Part shown: positions 22,934-33,983 of the stretch, one piece after another
Layout of the letters: every line of letters begins with the position of its first letter
Position numbering within the stretch: the first letter of the stretch is position 1
DNA from: Plasmodium malariae
Lineage: Eukaryota; Apicomplexa; Aconoidasida; Haemosporida; Plasmodiidae
Assembly: GCF_900090045.1 (NCBI RefSeq)
Contig: NC_041784.1
Span: forward strand, 1,433,501-1,497,500
Length of the DNA: 64,000 nucleotides
Reading direction: 5' to 3'
Translations under genes and position numbers: made by a program
The notes under the pieces: generated by a model
The model's database searches: none
What the model was told of the DNA's origin: nothing
Seen by the model: the letters and a program-made list of their open reading frames with translations, nothing else

Positions 22934-24997
22934 ATGAACGATGCGATAGACGAAGATTTTTTATATGAGGACATAAGAAACAAGAGGGATATCATTGACA
23001 TAAGTTCAGGTGAAGAGTGCATTAGTAACAGTTCAGATAAGCTATATGAAGAGGAGGAAGAGGAACTAATTAATTATAAAAAGAAACGAATATCGTATTA
23101 TAAAAGATTTTATGCTAATAAAAGTATATATTGTGTAAACTCATATAAAAAATGGGTATATTTTGGTAGTGTTAATAATAAATGTTATTTGTATAATAAT
23201 TTTGATCAAGATTTGAAATCATTTGTTCATAATTCAAATAGTTTACAGGTAGCGCAGATAAAAAATAGCAGGAACATTAATAAGGATGATACTATGACCT
23301 TGGGTCATTGTGGAAATGGAAAGCATATCAACAAGAATAGCATGATAGGTAGTAGTGTAAGCTGTACTAGTGGTATTAGTTATAATACTAACAGTATCAG
23401 TGGAAATAGCGTGGACGTGTGTTTGCAAAACTTGAAGCATCAAAAGTACAGTGATACTGTGACAAACATAAAATTTTCGAAAAATTATAAATACGTCGCC
23501 TTGTGTGTATACAATGGTGATATATATATATATGAAAATAATAGTATGAACAGTTCAGAAATATTAAATTACAATTTAAAAAATATAAAGCAAAATATTA
23601 ATAGTAGTAATTCTTTATTAGCTATATTTAATTGGAATATAGATAATAAATTTATAAAAGAAGAACTAATAAATGAAGATATGAAAATTGTCAATATTTT
23701 AAGTCTTAATGATTCAAATAATAAAAAGGATATTGAATATTTTATGTTTTGTCCGTATAATGAAAATATTCTTATAAGCATTTATTTAGATGCACCAAAT
23801 ATTTATATATGGGATGTACTTGAAAGTACACCATTAAACATTACCTACACTGTTGATATACCAACTTTTTTGAATATATGTAACTATGACAGTTATTTTT
23901 ATCTTCTAGTGGGTTTTCATAATGGAGATACCTTTGTGTATGACTATGATATTTACAATATAAAAAAAAGAAGTGCAGGTAAGAAGCACGGAAAAAGGGA
24001 AAAAGCGAATTATACAGGAGTACCCTCTGTTAATGGTAGTGAGTACACGCAGAAGGCAGGGTTAAGCTGGCTTCACCGCACCAGCAGTAATAACGATAAT
24101 GGGATTGACATTGACGATGATATTGATAATGAAAATAACAGTGATAATGTTAACGGGGGCACTAATAACAATAGTATTGGTAGTATTGGCGGTATTGGTA
24201 GTATTGGCGGTATTGGTAATACTGGCAGCATTGGTAATACGGGCAGCATTGGTAATACTGGCAGCATTGGTAATACTGGCAGCATTGGTAATACGGGCAG
24301 CATTGGTAGGGGAGTGCTAATAAGCAGCCATAAGAGTAATGGCGTGAAATATGAAGGGAATGATGGTTCATTGAGCTACAGCAATAAATCATTGCTAAAC
24401 AACTACAATAGTAATTATAAATATAACGAATTAATAAATGACGAATTGGACAACAACAACGATATCTTGTGTATTGACAATAATTTAACGAATGAAATAT
24501 TTATAGCTTCCCATAAAAATGTGATACAAATGTATAATATTAATAATAATAATCTTATTAGTACATATAATAACCTCCATAATGATATAGTAGATTACTG
24601 TTTATTTAATAATAGAAAATCAAATATATTTGCGTCTTCTTCTTTAGATAATAATGTCATTATATTTGATTTTCAAAATAAGAAATATATTAACAAGTTT
24701 AGTGTTAATTATGATTTTAATAAAAATGATACGAATGATCGAATGGATAAAGGAATAAATTTTCTCAAATGGCTTAATGCAAATTTACTTTTATTTTCCA
24801 GTTTAAATGGAAACATATATATATATGACATTAGACTTAGAAAATGTATTCATCAGTTTTATTCTCATACAGATACCATTTTTAATATTCACGTATCACT
24901 GCATTTGTATGAACACAAAAATATATTATCAATTATAACTGCCAGCGATGACAAATCCTCCAACATGCATTTTTTGGACCTTTCGTATTTCACCTAG
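22934..24997 (+). CDS. WD40-repeat protein
   Basis: A single exon of 687 residues. The N-terminus is acidic (residues about 1-55, with a run of Glu). WD40 blades follow with typical strand patterns, for example SDTVTNIKFSKNYKYVALCV, NILISIYLDAPNIYIWDV, IFASSSLDNNVIIFDF and LLFSSLNGNIYIYDIRLRK. The last blade contains a HTDTIFNIHV start and a TASDDK turn. A long disordered insert (about residues 345-500) carries a six-residue GSIGNT repeat. Acidic N-terminus plus one propeller resembles the AAMP/Sqt1 group of ribosome-assembly chaperones, but I cannot confirm that. A WD scaffold of unknown partner is the safe call. The start ATG follows a stop-containing leader and begins the acidic segment. 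Confidence 0.85.
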   Translation: MNDAIDEDFLYEDIRNKRDIIDISSGEECISNSSDKLYEEEEEELINYKKKRISYYKRFYANKSIYCVNSYKKWVYFGSVNNKCYLYNNFDQDLKSFVHNSNSLQVAQIKNSRNINKDDTMTLGHCGNGKHINKNSMIGSSVSCTSGISYNTNSISGNSVDVCLQNLKHQKYSDTVTNIKFSKNYKYVALCVYNGDIYIYENNSMNSSEILNYNLKNIKQNINSSNSLLAIFNWNIDNKFIKEELINEDMKIVNILSLNDSNNKKDIEYFMFCPYNENILISIYLDAPNIYIWDVLESTPLNITYTVDIPTFLNICNYDSYFYLLVGFHNGDTFVYDYDIYNIKKRSAGKKHGKREKANYTGVPSVNGSEYTQKAGLSWLHRTSSNNDNGIDIDDDIDNENNSDNVNGGTNNNSIGSIGGIGSIGGIGNTGSIGNTGSIGNTGSIGNTGSIGNTGSIGRGVLISSHKSNGVKYEGNDGSLSYSNKSLLNNYNSNYKYNELINDELDNNNDILCIDNNLTNEIFIASHKNVIQMYNINNNNLISTYNNLHNDIVDYCLFNNRKSNIFASSSLDNNVIIFDFQNKKYINKFSVNYDFNKNDTNDRMDKGINFLKWLNANLLLFSSLNGNIYIYDIRLRKCIHQFYSHTDTIFNIHVSLHLYEHKNILSIITASDDKSSNMHFLDLSYFT
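24164..24312 (+). repeat. 18 bp in-frame repeat (GSIGNT) in the WD40 gene
   Basis: About eight units alternating GSIGGI and GSIGNT are encoded between two propeller blades. The 18 bp period preserves frame, so length variation would be tolerated. Confidence 0.95.
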
Positions 24998-25404
24998 TAT
25001 GCGCCATCAATCACTAAGCATTAATTTCCTGTGTTATAAGAAACATACCAGATGGGAAATACTTATGTTTTCCCGTTTATTAGCCCATTTGTCTTCTCGT
25101 TTGTAACCACGTTTGTAAATCTTGCATGTAATCTCGTTTGTTAAATTGTTTTTCATTGCATTTGTCTTCTCATTTTTCATCTCGTTTTTCGCCCAATTTG
25201 TTAGCCTATATATAACTGCTCGTTCATTTTTATGTTCCATTTTTTCGTACCATTTTTGCCCTTTCATTTGATGAAGCAATCATGCTGGTAAGCAAGCTTC
25301 CGTGCACATACACACATATAAATATATGTACATGCATATATATGCATACATATGTAAATATACATATATAATTGTGTCCATATATATACTAATATGTACG
25401 TATT

Positions 25405-25449
<45 letters not shown>

Positions 25450-25730
25450 CGCAGTCATGTTTAAATTTTCTGCTGGCTATTTTTTTTTTTTTTTTTTTAT
25501 CTATTATCATTTTTTACTTCCTTTTTTTGTTCCTATGTTGGTGTACTGTTGTACTGCTGCACTATTGCACTGTTACATAATTTGAAATTTGCCTGTGTCT
25601 GTGTTCAGAAAAACTTGCAAAAAAAAAAAAAAAATTACAAGAAATAAAAAGAATTACAGACGAGGAAAAAAATGCCCACGTGTTTAAATGGTCAGTGTGC
25701 AGCTACTAATAGCACTACCCTTTCCCGCTG
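24998..25730. other. Convergent 3' spacer
   Basis: This lies between the ends of the WD40 gene and the methyltransferase-like gene. It holds TTTGT/CTCGTTT short repeats (about 25080-25230), a (TA)n microsatellite at 25412-25447 and poly(dT)/poly(dA) tracts near 25481 and 25620. No gene seen. Confidence 0.6.
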
Positions 25731-26544
25731 CTAATCCTCAATGCATACGTACGACGACTGTGGAAGGTGCTTGAAAAAATTAGTTTTCAAAATGTACATA
25801 AAAATACTGTATGTAGCAACAAGGCCCAAGGGTCTGTCCTTATTTTGCTTTAAGTTAACATAGTATATGTTATCAAAAATTTCATCTTTGTTATGCAAAT
25901 TATTGCTCATATTAATAAAATTTTTATGTACGGATTTGTATTTTTTCTCTATATTATTACAATTGTCCATTATGAGAAAAACGCCCTTTGCTTTATTTAC
26001 CAAATTTAAAAATGTATGATCATGTTCAGAATAATTTTTTTTATAATTTATATACAAATCACTATGGCTACTATATTTTAATAGTAATATTTTATTTTCT
26101 TTGGCATATTTATGTAACTCATTTAAATCTGTGTTTTTGTATGGTATGTCCAGTAAATACCCTGACGATGCTCGTATAGTAAATGGATGAAAAAAATCAA
26201 TATTGTAAATACTGTTTATGTCTAAAGTTTTATAGCTAGCTATTTTATTTTTATTTTTTTTTTTTAAATTTTCTATATTAAATATACATTGCCATTTTAG
26301 TAAAAAACAACTCCGTATTATTGTGCCTATATCCCCATTACATAAATATTCAACATTATTTTTTATATCGTACTGTTGTGCACTTTCACTATTTAAAGAA
26401 CAGTCATCCCTTTTAACTGCTCTATCATTGGCGTTTTCCTTTTCTTCAAAATGGATATCATATATTTTTAAATTTTGTTCGCTTTGCTTCACCTCAAATG
26501 GAATCTTTTGTCTCTCTTTCCATTCGTCTTCCCCATCTTCTTCT

Positions 26545-26579
<35 letters not shown>

Positions 26580-26583
26580 TTCC

Positions 26584-26615
<32 letters not shown>

Positions 26616-28022
26616 TTCCTCTTCCTTTTCCTCCTTCGCTTCGTCCACATGATTCATTTTTACCTCAGCCCCAACTTGGTGCTCTTCCCCCCAATTGACG
26701 TTATAAAAGCAAAATGCTAAGTGGGGTAGGCCCACATTATCAAAGTGAAATTTATGCAAAACCTCAGCTAAAACTCCATTCTTAAAAGAGTACAGAAAAG
26801 AAAGTTTTTTTAGCAATTTATTTGAAAGCAATATAAAATTATCAAATGAGTGAAAATCTTTTAAATTATCAATACTATTTGTATAAATTCTGCATAAGTA
26901 ATTTTTTTGTCTCTCTAGTATAATTTTCTTACTTGTTAATAATATTTTTTCTTGTTTTTCTCTATACTTTCTATCAGTTGCTAATTTATATAAATGTATA
27001 AAAACCGGATGATTTTGTGATTTAATTATTTTTACTTTCTTTGAAGAGAAAAATATTTTATAAAAATGATCATTTTTTTTCTTTTCACTAATGCTTAGCT
27101 GATTATCTTTACTTTTCATTAGCATATTATTTATATGTTTATCTACTGTGTTATGAACAACATCATAACCTTTTCTTTTTATTATTTTATTTTCCATATT
27201 GTTTTTTCCTTTGTTTTTAATTATGCTTTTCGCATCCATTTTGATATTGCTACTAATAATTAAGTCGTTATTCCTATCACTGTTAAGTTTTCCATGTAGT
27301 ACTTCATCCTTTTTATCGTCCACACTTGGATTATCATTACACTTCATTGTACCCTCTGTAAAACGTTTATTCTCTATCATGAGATGTTCGCTATTTGTAG
27401 ACATGTGCTCCTCGTTCAATGGTGTACCTGTGTTATCTCCTTTATTAAAATATTTCTTATTCATATCATATAATGGGTTCTCCTTTGTTTCTCCTACAGT
27501 TCGATATTTTGTTTTAATAACACTCTGGCTAAGTGTTTGTGCATGACGTTTTTTTTTTTTACCACTGTCATATGGTATTTCTTCACACAGTTTGTGTTCA
27601 TTTACAATTTTGTTATATAACTCACTCGTTAATGTGTTACTAGCTCTTGGCCCATATACAAAGCTTCTTGGTTTGACAAACGATGTTTCTTTATAATCAT
27701 GAGGGGGAAGATTTTGCGGCGGTATCTGCGTGTGCTCATTATGCTGCCTGTACTCATTATACCGCTCGTACTCTTTTTGCTGCTTACCCTCCTTAAGATC
27801 CTTTTGTTTACTTTTAGATTTTTTGTTTTCTTCTTTTTCTTCTACCCCACTTTTATAAACATTCCCCAGAACATCTTCGTTGTCATCTACTCTTGTTGAC
27901 TCAGCACTATGTGTTGTAAAAAGCTTAACAATATTTGTACATATATAATTATTTTTTCTATTCATCCATACGTTAAAAAGTGTAAGAAACTCCCTCCTAT
28001 ATTTTATTGTACAGTGCATCAT
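25731..28022 (-). CDS. SpoU/TrmH-type RNA 2'-O-methyltransferase homologue
   Basis: A single exon of 763 residues. The N-terminus (MMHCTIKYRREFLTLFNVW) could be an organellar presequence, followed by about 300 disordered Lys-rich residues. The C-terminal domain matches the knotted SpoU fold. Motif 1 is GDIGTIIRSC with its Arg at about residue 570. Next comes IRASSGYLLDIPY, the conserved stretch before the central strand, and then KGVFLIMDN. The last helix region is RPLGLVATYSIFMYIL, where motif 3 sits. A Glu homopolymer of about 30 residues (26536-26640) is inserted between the strand PHLAFCFYNVNWG and motif 1. The motif 2 G-x-E-G signature is not obvious, so cofactor binding may be altered. 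Substrate is unknown; organellar rRNA or tRNA is my inference. Confidence 0.65.
26536..26640 (-). repeat. Poly-Glu coding microsatellite
   Basis: A CTT/CCT trinucleotide array on the plus strand encodes about 30 Glu within the methyltransferase-like gene. The reverse frames read as poly-Ser or poly-Leu/Phe and are artefacts. Confidence 0.95.
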
Positions 28023-28854
28023 GCTGAGTATTACAGCTTCAGAATGTTTATTTTAAAATTTCAAGTTATAAGCACATGCATTTTTAAAAGTTTTTCAATG
28101 CTAATTTTTCCTAATCTTGGAAGATGGAAAATATTTACTCATCCACAACATAACACTGTAGGGTGAGCGGCTTTCCCATAGGCAGTATGTGTATGTACAT
28201 ATATATGTACATGTATGTATATATTCTTTTTTTATGTGCACGAGGCATGTACATAAGTAAATATCTTGCTCTTTCCAAGTAGCGCTACTTCATATTTTTA
28301 AAAAATAAATATATTTTTTTTTTTTTTTGGAAAATATTATGAGTGCACGTTAGGGAGAAAAACAGTCCCCCTCTTTTTTCAAACTTTTGTCATATGCATA
28401 TATATATGTATATGTATACATAATATCATATACGTACATGTACACTTATAGGTACATAAACAAGATGAACGCATAAGGCGCGAAAGCCACTCGTTTACCA
28501 TTAATTGTTCCATTTTATACGCATATGCACAAATTCATTGTAATTATTTAAAAATAAGAGGAATGAAAAGGAGTGCATAAAATATTGTTTTTGTAGAGTA
28601 TATCTTCAATGAATAAGGTAAAAAAAAAAAAAAAAAAAAAAAAATATCATACATTTCATTATGATTAATCGTTGTCACTTTTTGCTTTGTTAACACGGTT
28701 CCATTTTGCTGTACACCCTACAATTATGCACATTTTTGCAATTTTTTTGAGTTTTCTTATAAGCATTTTGAAAGTAAATATACTTAGTATTAACGCCATC
28801 GCATCGAGGTGGCAAACACTGAAAATGTACTATGGCACAACACCTTTGTTATCA
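28023..28854. other. Upstream region of the methyltransferase-like gene
   Basis: AT-rich DNA with poly(dT) at 28315-28328 and poly(dA) at 28620-28644, plus ATATGTAC microsatellite. No supported gene. Weak coding-like stretches on the plus strand near 28770-28865 overlap the candidate listed next. Confidence 0.45.
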
Positions 28855-29201
28855 TCAAGATGTATGTAATAAATATGAACAGCACCGTTGCATTTTACGG
28901 GGATAAATTTGTTTTTTCTTTTTTTCCTTAAAATAGGGGAATACACAAAAAAAAAAAAGAAACAAAATAATGAAAATGAAAAAAATGATGAAAATGATGA
29001 AAATGATAAGAATGATAAAATGATAAGAATGATAAAATGATAAGAATGATAAAATGATAAGAATGATAAAATGATAAGAATGATAAAATGATAAGAATGA
29101 TAAAATGATATAAAAGAAAAAAACAAAAGTTATAAAATAACGTAAATGGGTATAGGAGTGATAAATGGCCAAAATGGCCACAAGAGTTCATAAGCGGCCA
29201 T
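28855..29201 (-). CDS. Weak candidate: 43-aa two-exon gene
   Basis: Exon 1 is 29142-29201, encoding MAAYEL then a Trp/Pro-rich hydrophobic stretch. Exon 2 is 28855-28926, encoding EKKKKQIYPRKMQRCC and ending LLHTS. The intron has a GTTATT donor and a TTTTAAG acceptor, phase 0. It contains about seven copies of a 17 bp unit (GATAAAATGATAAGAAT, about 28990-29112). Another frame in exon 2 also reads as protein. Evidence is only phase agreement and composition. Confidence 0.2.
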
Positions 29202-29229
29202 GGGAAAAAACAATAAATGTTTAGAAAAG

Positions 29230-29269
<40 letters not shown>

Positions 29270-29540
29270 ACGGACAGAGCACAAATAAATTGCTGATTTC
29301 AAAATGTGGTGAATGGTTTGCTTATATAGAATTTAAAATCCGGATGGAGAGAATACTATAATGAATAACAAAAAATTGGATAAATTTAACAAGTCCAAAA
29401 AAAAGGCCGTTAAGATGGTTGTAAAAATGTAGTAAAATGCGGTCAAATGAAGAGGAAATATGATGGTATCCTACAAAATTGTAGAAGGTAAAAGCTAGTT
29501 GGCAGAACAACGTGTTCGGCGGAAACTGCGCAAAAACGGG
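29202..29540. other. 3' flank of the CDC50 gene
   Basis: A poly(dA) tract of about 30 bases (29234-29267) and a Lys-rich plus-strand ATG segment (MNNKKLDKFNKSKKK, from about 29371) that soon meets stops. I would not call a gene. Confidence 0.4.
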
Positions 29541-31109
29541 CTAGTGCAGGGGGCACAGACACATCTTCTGTACAATGTTTGCAGCAATTGCAGCACTATC
29601 GAAAGAGCTATTTTTGCTGCCTTGCTTCCCCATAGGCATATGGCCTGATTTCATTCTCCTTACATTTTGCATATTAGATTTCATACGACTAAATGTTTTT
29701 TCTATATTTTTATTGATAGAGATTTTACAGTAGGAAAGTGTTTTACCTAATTTACGGTATCCGCACTTAACTAAAATTAACATAATAATTATGACAATAA
29801 AATAAATTAAAGCTAATAAAAAAAAAGCATATGCTAATTCATATGTACCATTGCCAACAGCCCTTAATGAAACTAACTGAAAAGATTTACTTGCTTTCCA
29901 GTATTTATCTGGCCATGTATTTTGTGTAAATGTTATTTTATAATTATCGCCAGGTTTTAAGTTTTCATTAATCACTCCATATGGCTTAATAAATGAAGAT
30001 GTCATAGGAGGGCTAAACCAATTTTTATAATCAGGGGAAAATGTATTCAACCATATTTTATATTTTGAAGAAAACTTTTTATGTTTTTTAACATAGGAAA
30101 AAAAATCATAATAATTAACAACAGGAAATTTATCTATATTAAATTGTTCCGTATTTGCAGATAGATTAATTTTGTCATTAAAAATTGATGCAGATACTAA
30201 ACCACAAGGATATATAATTTTCTTTTTTTCATAATCATTCACGGAATTAATATCACATATTTGATTATTTCTTGAAATATTTTTCTGCTTTTCATTTATT
30301 CCTAAATTGTCATTTAATTCAGGCAAAGTTTGAATACTGTCAACACACCTAAATTTATAAATATCTTCAAAAGTTTTTATATATTTACACTTACAATCAT
30401 TAACCAATGAATGTGATTCATCTGATAAAAAATTTTTAAAATTTACATAAAAATTTGATATTTTATAATATATATATACTGGTTGTTTCATTTCTTCTGT
30501 TATTTGAAAAATTTTATTTGTATCACCTGACTCATAAGCTATATTTACCTCAATTACCTGACTCGATTCATAATATATGAAAAGTCCAATTAATATAAAA
30601 ATTATTACTAAAATAAATAAAATGCTTGCAGCGACATTCCATTTGTAAAAATAATGAAATCCTTTAATTTTTTGAAGTTCTTGTTGTTTAAATGCATCCA
30701 TGAAATTGTTATATTTAGAATCATTATAAATATTAGATATTTTTTTCCTTAACAAGACATCACTTTTTCTTTTTTCAATCATTGAAATTTTGATATGATC
30801 ATCATTCTTAAATTTTTTTATATTTTTGTTTTTGTTTTTATCATCATTATCATCATCATCATCCTTTTCTTCTTTCTTATTAGGAGAACGAGAAATTATG
30901 GCTTGTTCAAATGAAACAAGTTTTTTATTTTTAACTGATCCTTCTTCATCTTTTTCATTCCCTGATTCTTCATCCATTATTCTTCCATGTATAGACATAC
31001 CAACATAATTTCTCTTTTTTATAAAGGAGTTAAATATCTTTTCACATGCATCATAATTAACTGATATTAACGAAAACTCTTTTTCTTCATCCGACGAACA
31101 ACTTTCCAT
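29541..31109 (-). CDS. CDC50C: CDC50/LEM3-family subunit of a P4-ATPase flippase
   Basis: A single exon of 522 residues. Topology is that of the family: a cytosolic N-terminus (about 155 residues, with acidic and Lys/Asn runs), a membrane span near 158-180, a large lumenal domain and a second span near 422-446. Family motifs are visible: YPCGLVSASIFND, WLNTFSPDYKNWFSPP, FIKPYGVINENLKPGDNY and NTWPDKYW, with paired Cys (DCKCKY, FRCVD, QICD). The protein would chaperone and activate a phospholipid-flipping P4-ATPase from ER to plasma membrane. The extended N-terminus and C-terminal basic tail are longer than in yeast Lem3. I recall the P. falciparum paralogue at this locus being named CDC50C; the family call is firm, the paralogue letter less so. 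Confidence 0.9.
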   Translation of the reverse strand: MESCSSDEEKEFSLISVNYDACEKIFNSFIKKRNYVGMSIHGRIMDEESGNEKDEEGSVKNKKLVSFEQAIISRSPNKKEEKDDDDDNDDKNKNKNIKKFKNDDHIKISMIEKRKSDVLLRKKISNIYNDSKYNNFMDAFKQQELQKIKGFHYFYKWNVAASILFILVIIFILIGLFIYYESSQVIEVNIAYESGDTNKIFQITEEMKQPVYIYYKISNFYVNFKNFLSDESHSLVNDCKCKYIKTFEDIYKFRCVDSIQTLPELNDNLGINEKQKNISRNNQICDINSVNDYEKKKIIYPCGLVSASIFNDKINLSANTEQFNIDKFPVVNYYDFFSYVKKHKKFSSKYKIWLNTFSPDYKNWFSPPMTSSFIKPYGVINENLKPGDNYKITFTQNTWPDKYWKASKSFQLVSLRAVGNGTYELAYAFFLLALIYFIVIIIMLILVKCGYRKLGKTLSYCKISINKNIEKTFSRMKSNMQNVRRMKSGHMPMGKQGSKNSSFDSAAIAANIVQKMCLCPLH

Positions 31110-32478
31110 GGCTTCTTTTTTATATTTTACTTATTTAACGCTTTATATAGTCCAAGACACGTATTAAATGAAAATTATGGTGTATCACACAGACCCATCA
31201 AGGAAAGTGCGGAAATCAGTTACCAGGAAATAAGGACATTAAGTGTGTACCATTGGGGGGGTTTGGGGTAGAATGCGTGTATATATAACTGTGCAAAACG
31301 CGAATATAAGAAGCTTAACAAAAGGATGTAGAAAATACATGAATAAATGAATTAAAAATGGAAGGAAGGAAAAAAAAAAAAAAAAATGCACACCAAAATG
31401 AAGGCAAAGTGCAGAAGGGGGGGGGGATAAATGCTCGCCAATTTTTATTAAAAAAACGCACAACACTTTTTATCAAAAAAAAATGCAACAATTTTTATCA
31501 AAAAAAAATGCAGCAATTTTTATCAAAAAAAAATGCAGCAATATTTATCAAAAAAAAATGCAGCAATATTTATCAAAAAAAAATGCAGCAATTTTTATCA
31601 AAAAAAAATGCAGCAATATTTATCAAAAAAAAATGCAGCAATATTTATCAAAAAAAAATGCAGCAATTTTTATTAAAAAAAAACACACCAATTTTTATCA
31701 AAAAAACGCATTAACAAATCATAATTTTATGACAATATTTAAAATAATATTATGAACATATAATAAACTACAAAAAAAGCTAGCTAAAGAAAAAAAAAAA
31801 ACTCTATACATAACATATCAAATTTATGACACGAACAGAATGAAGCACAAATAATGACAATATATGAAAACAAATCAGAGATGTCTTATCATATGTTTGG
31901 GACTTCAGGAACTGCTGCATATATGTATCTATATATGTACGTATATATGTATGGGTGTATGTATGCAAGTATTTACGTATGCATATATATATGTAGAGTG
32001 AAAATTATACAATACAATAATTTTCCATATATGCTTAGAATTAGCATCATTTTATCACTGTGCTAATACGAATTAATTTTTACGATGTAACAAGAATTAG
32101 CAATTGTAAATTTGCATTTATGGACTCACGCATATGTATCATATGTATGCCTGTATACACATATATGCATATACGTATAACGTAGATTGCGCATATTCAC
32201 TTACATATCTGTAACTAGGTAAATATATATATATATATATACATGTACGACATATGTGTATTCATATTTCCATACTTAAAAATAGGGATATATTTGTACG
32301 AACTGATTTTATTTATACCTTTAAATTTTTATGAAGCTAATTGATAAATTTAGAACAGGAAAAAATATCAATTTGATGAATAAAAATGAAGAAATTGTTT
32401 GGTTTTTCCTGGCATTATATATGGCATTACAAATGGCATTACAAATGGCATTACAAATGAACATTTTAACAGCGTTTA
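31110..32478. other. Upstream region of CDC50 with a 25 bp array
   Basis: About nine copies of a 25 bp unit (CAGCAATATTTATC plus an A-run) occupy about 31450-31700. The regular spacing keeps plus-strand frames open, giving false small proteins. The rest is AT-rich with ATATGTAT microsatellite and a (TA)n tract near 32223. A plus-strand ATG segment at 31854 (MTIYENKSEMSYHMFGTSG) looks weakly coding but ends in microsatellite. Confidence 0.7.
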
Positions 32479-32661
32479 TTACTTTTTTTTAAGGCATTTT
32501 TTAACTAAATTAAATGTATATTTTTCATTTACGTGGTAATAATTTAGTAAGAAAAGGAAAGAGGGGAAAACAGATACAAAGGTAACAATACGACTAGATA
32601 TATTTACATTTAAAGAAAATAAAAAAAAATGTGAGCATTTGGATACGTATATATTTGAATA

Positions 32662-32698
<37 letters not shown>

Positions 32699-32928
32699 AT
32701 ATACATATGTGTGTATATATATATATATATATGTGTACATATACATATGTTTACATATACATATATGTATATATACATATTCGTGTACGCAAATGCATGG
32801 AGTATAACATACTTGACGAATTTAATGACATATAAAAATTTGATAAATCCTACTTTTAATTTTTCATTTCCAATTTTGATGAAAGAAAGAAAAAAAAAAT
32901 TAATTTTGAGGAGTATAATTTGGTACAT
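32479..32928 (-). CDS. Candidate small two-exon membrane protein (76 aa)
   Basis: Exon 1 is 32813-32928, starting [10 protein letters not shown] and ending phase 2 at a strong donor (GTATGTTATAC). Exon 2 is 32479-32593 after a TATCTAG acceptor, and it closes at TAA. The 219-base intron (32594-32812) is mostly TATA microsatellite. The joined product has a short hydrophobic N-terminus, a basic middle ([13 protein letters not shown]), a clear membrane span ([15 protein letters not shown]) and a basic tail ending CLKKK. The small size, single or double span and Lys-rich ends resemble small mitochondrial inner-membrane or ER proteins. I do not recognise the family. Matched phase and the microsatellite falling exactly in the intron are the support. 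Confidence 0.5.
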
Positions 32929-33983
32929 ATTTGTAATGATTACTTATTAGCACGAAATGAACGAAAAAAAAATTTTCCATTTTGTCATTTTGTCATTTTG
33001 TTATTTTGTCATTTTGTCATTTTGTCATTTTGTCATTATTTTTCCTTTTTTTCATTATTTTTCCTTTTCATTATTTTTCCTATTTTTCATTATTTTTCCT
33101 TTTTTTCATTATTTTTCCTTTTTTTCATTATTTTTCCTTTTTTCATTATTTTTCCTATTTTTCATTATTTTTCCTATTTTTCATTATTTTTCCTTTTTTT
33201 CATTATTTTTCCTATTTTTCATTATTTTTCCTATTTTTCATTATTTTTCCTTTTTTTCATTACTTTTATTTTTTTTCTTTTTCTTCCCTTTCCTCTGTTT
33301 CTCCCATGTGTGTTCGGATGATATAATATAAAGATAATGAATAGAGTTTTAAATATGATTATCCATTTTTGTAAGTATTCTTAAGCTACTGAAACTGAAA
33401 ATATATTAAGAGCAAATTATCCACTTTACCATATACTGAGAAAGATTTTTTTTTTTTTTTTTTTTAATAAAATTTTAATAAAAACATCATGATGTTATTT
33501 TAAAAAAGTTTTGAATATTTTCCATCCTTTGCACATAGGTACATAAATTTTTTTTTTTTTTCCTATTCAGTAATATAATATTAAAAAGGAAAATATCTTC
33601 GCAGAAAGATGCAGCACAGGCATAGGTGTAAATTGTACATGTAACAGAAATTTGTGAATTATATGGGTTATTAGTAGTAATGTGTACATAATGCACATAG
33701 TAAAAGGGTCACTAGAACGTTCATGTGTACGCGAATATATGTGTGTGAGTATGTATGTATGTATGTGTGTGAGTATGTATGTATGTATGTATGTATGTGT
33801 GTGAGTATGTATGTATGTATGTGAGTATGTATGTATGTATGTATATACTTACGCGTGCGGTTTTATACACGTATGCATGCTCGTGTGCACGTGTGTGTAT
33901 GCCCAAGTACGTATATTCGTTTACGCATATGGACTCTTATATCACATTTTAAAACAGTTTTACATTCTTTTTTGCTGCTTCCG
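32929..33983. other. Spacer with long pyrimidine minisatellite
   Basis: TTTTGTCA repeats (about 32980-33040) run into a CATTATTTTTCCTTTTTTT-like array of 16-19 bp units to about 33265. It is open in all three plus frames and encodes only Phe/Ile/His/Tyr repeats. A GTATGTATGTGTGTGA array lies at about 33735-33845. No gene seen. Confidence 0.8.

Noticed and set aside
33000..33330. Three overlapping plus-strand frames of Phe/Ile/His
   Set aside because: Pyrimidine minisatellite without stops; not protein-like.
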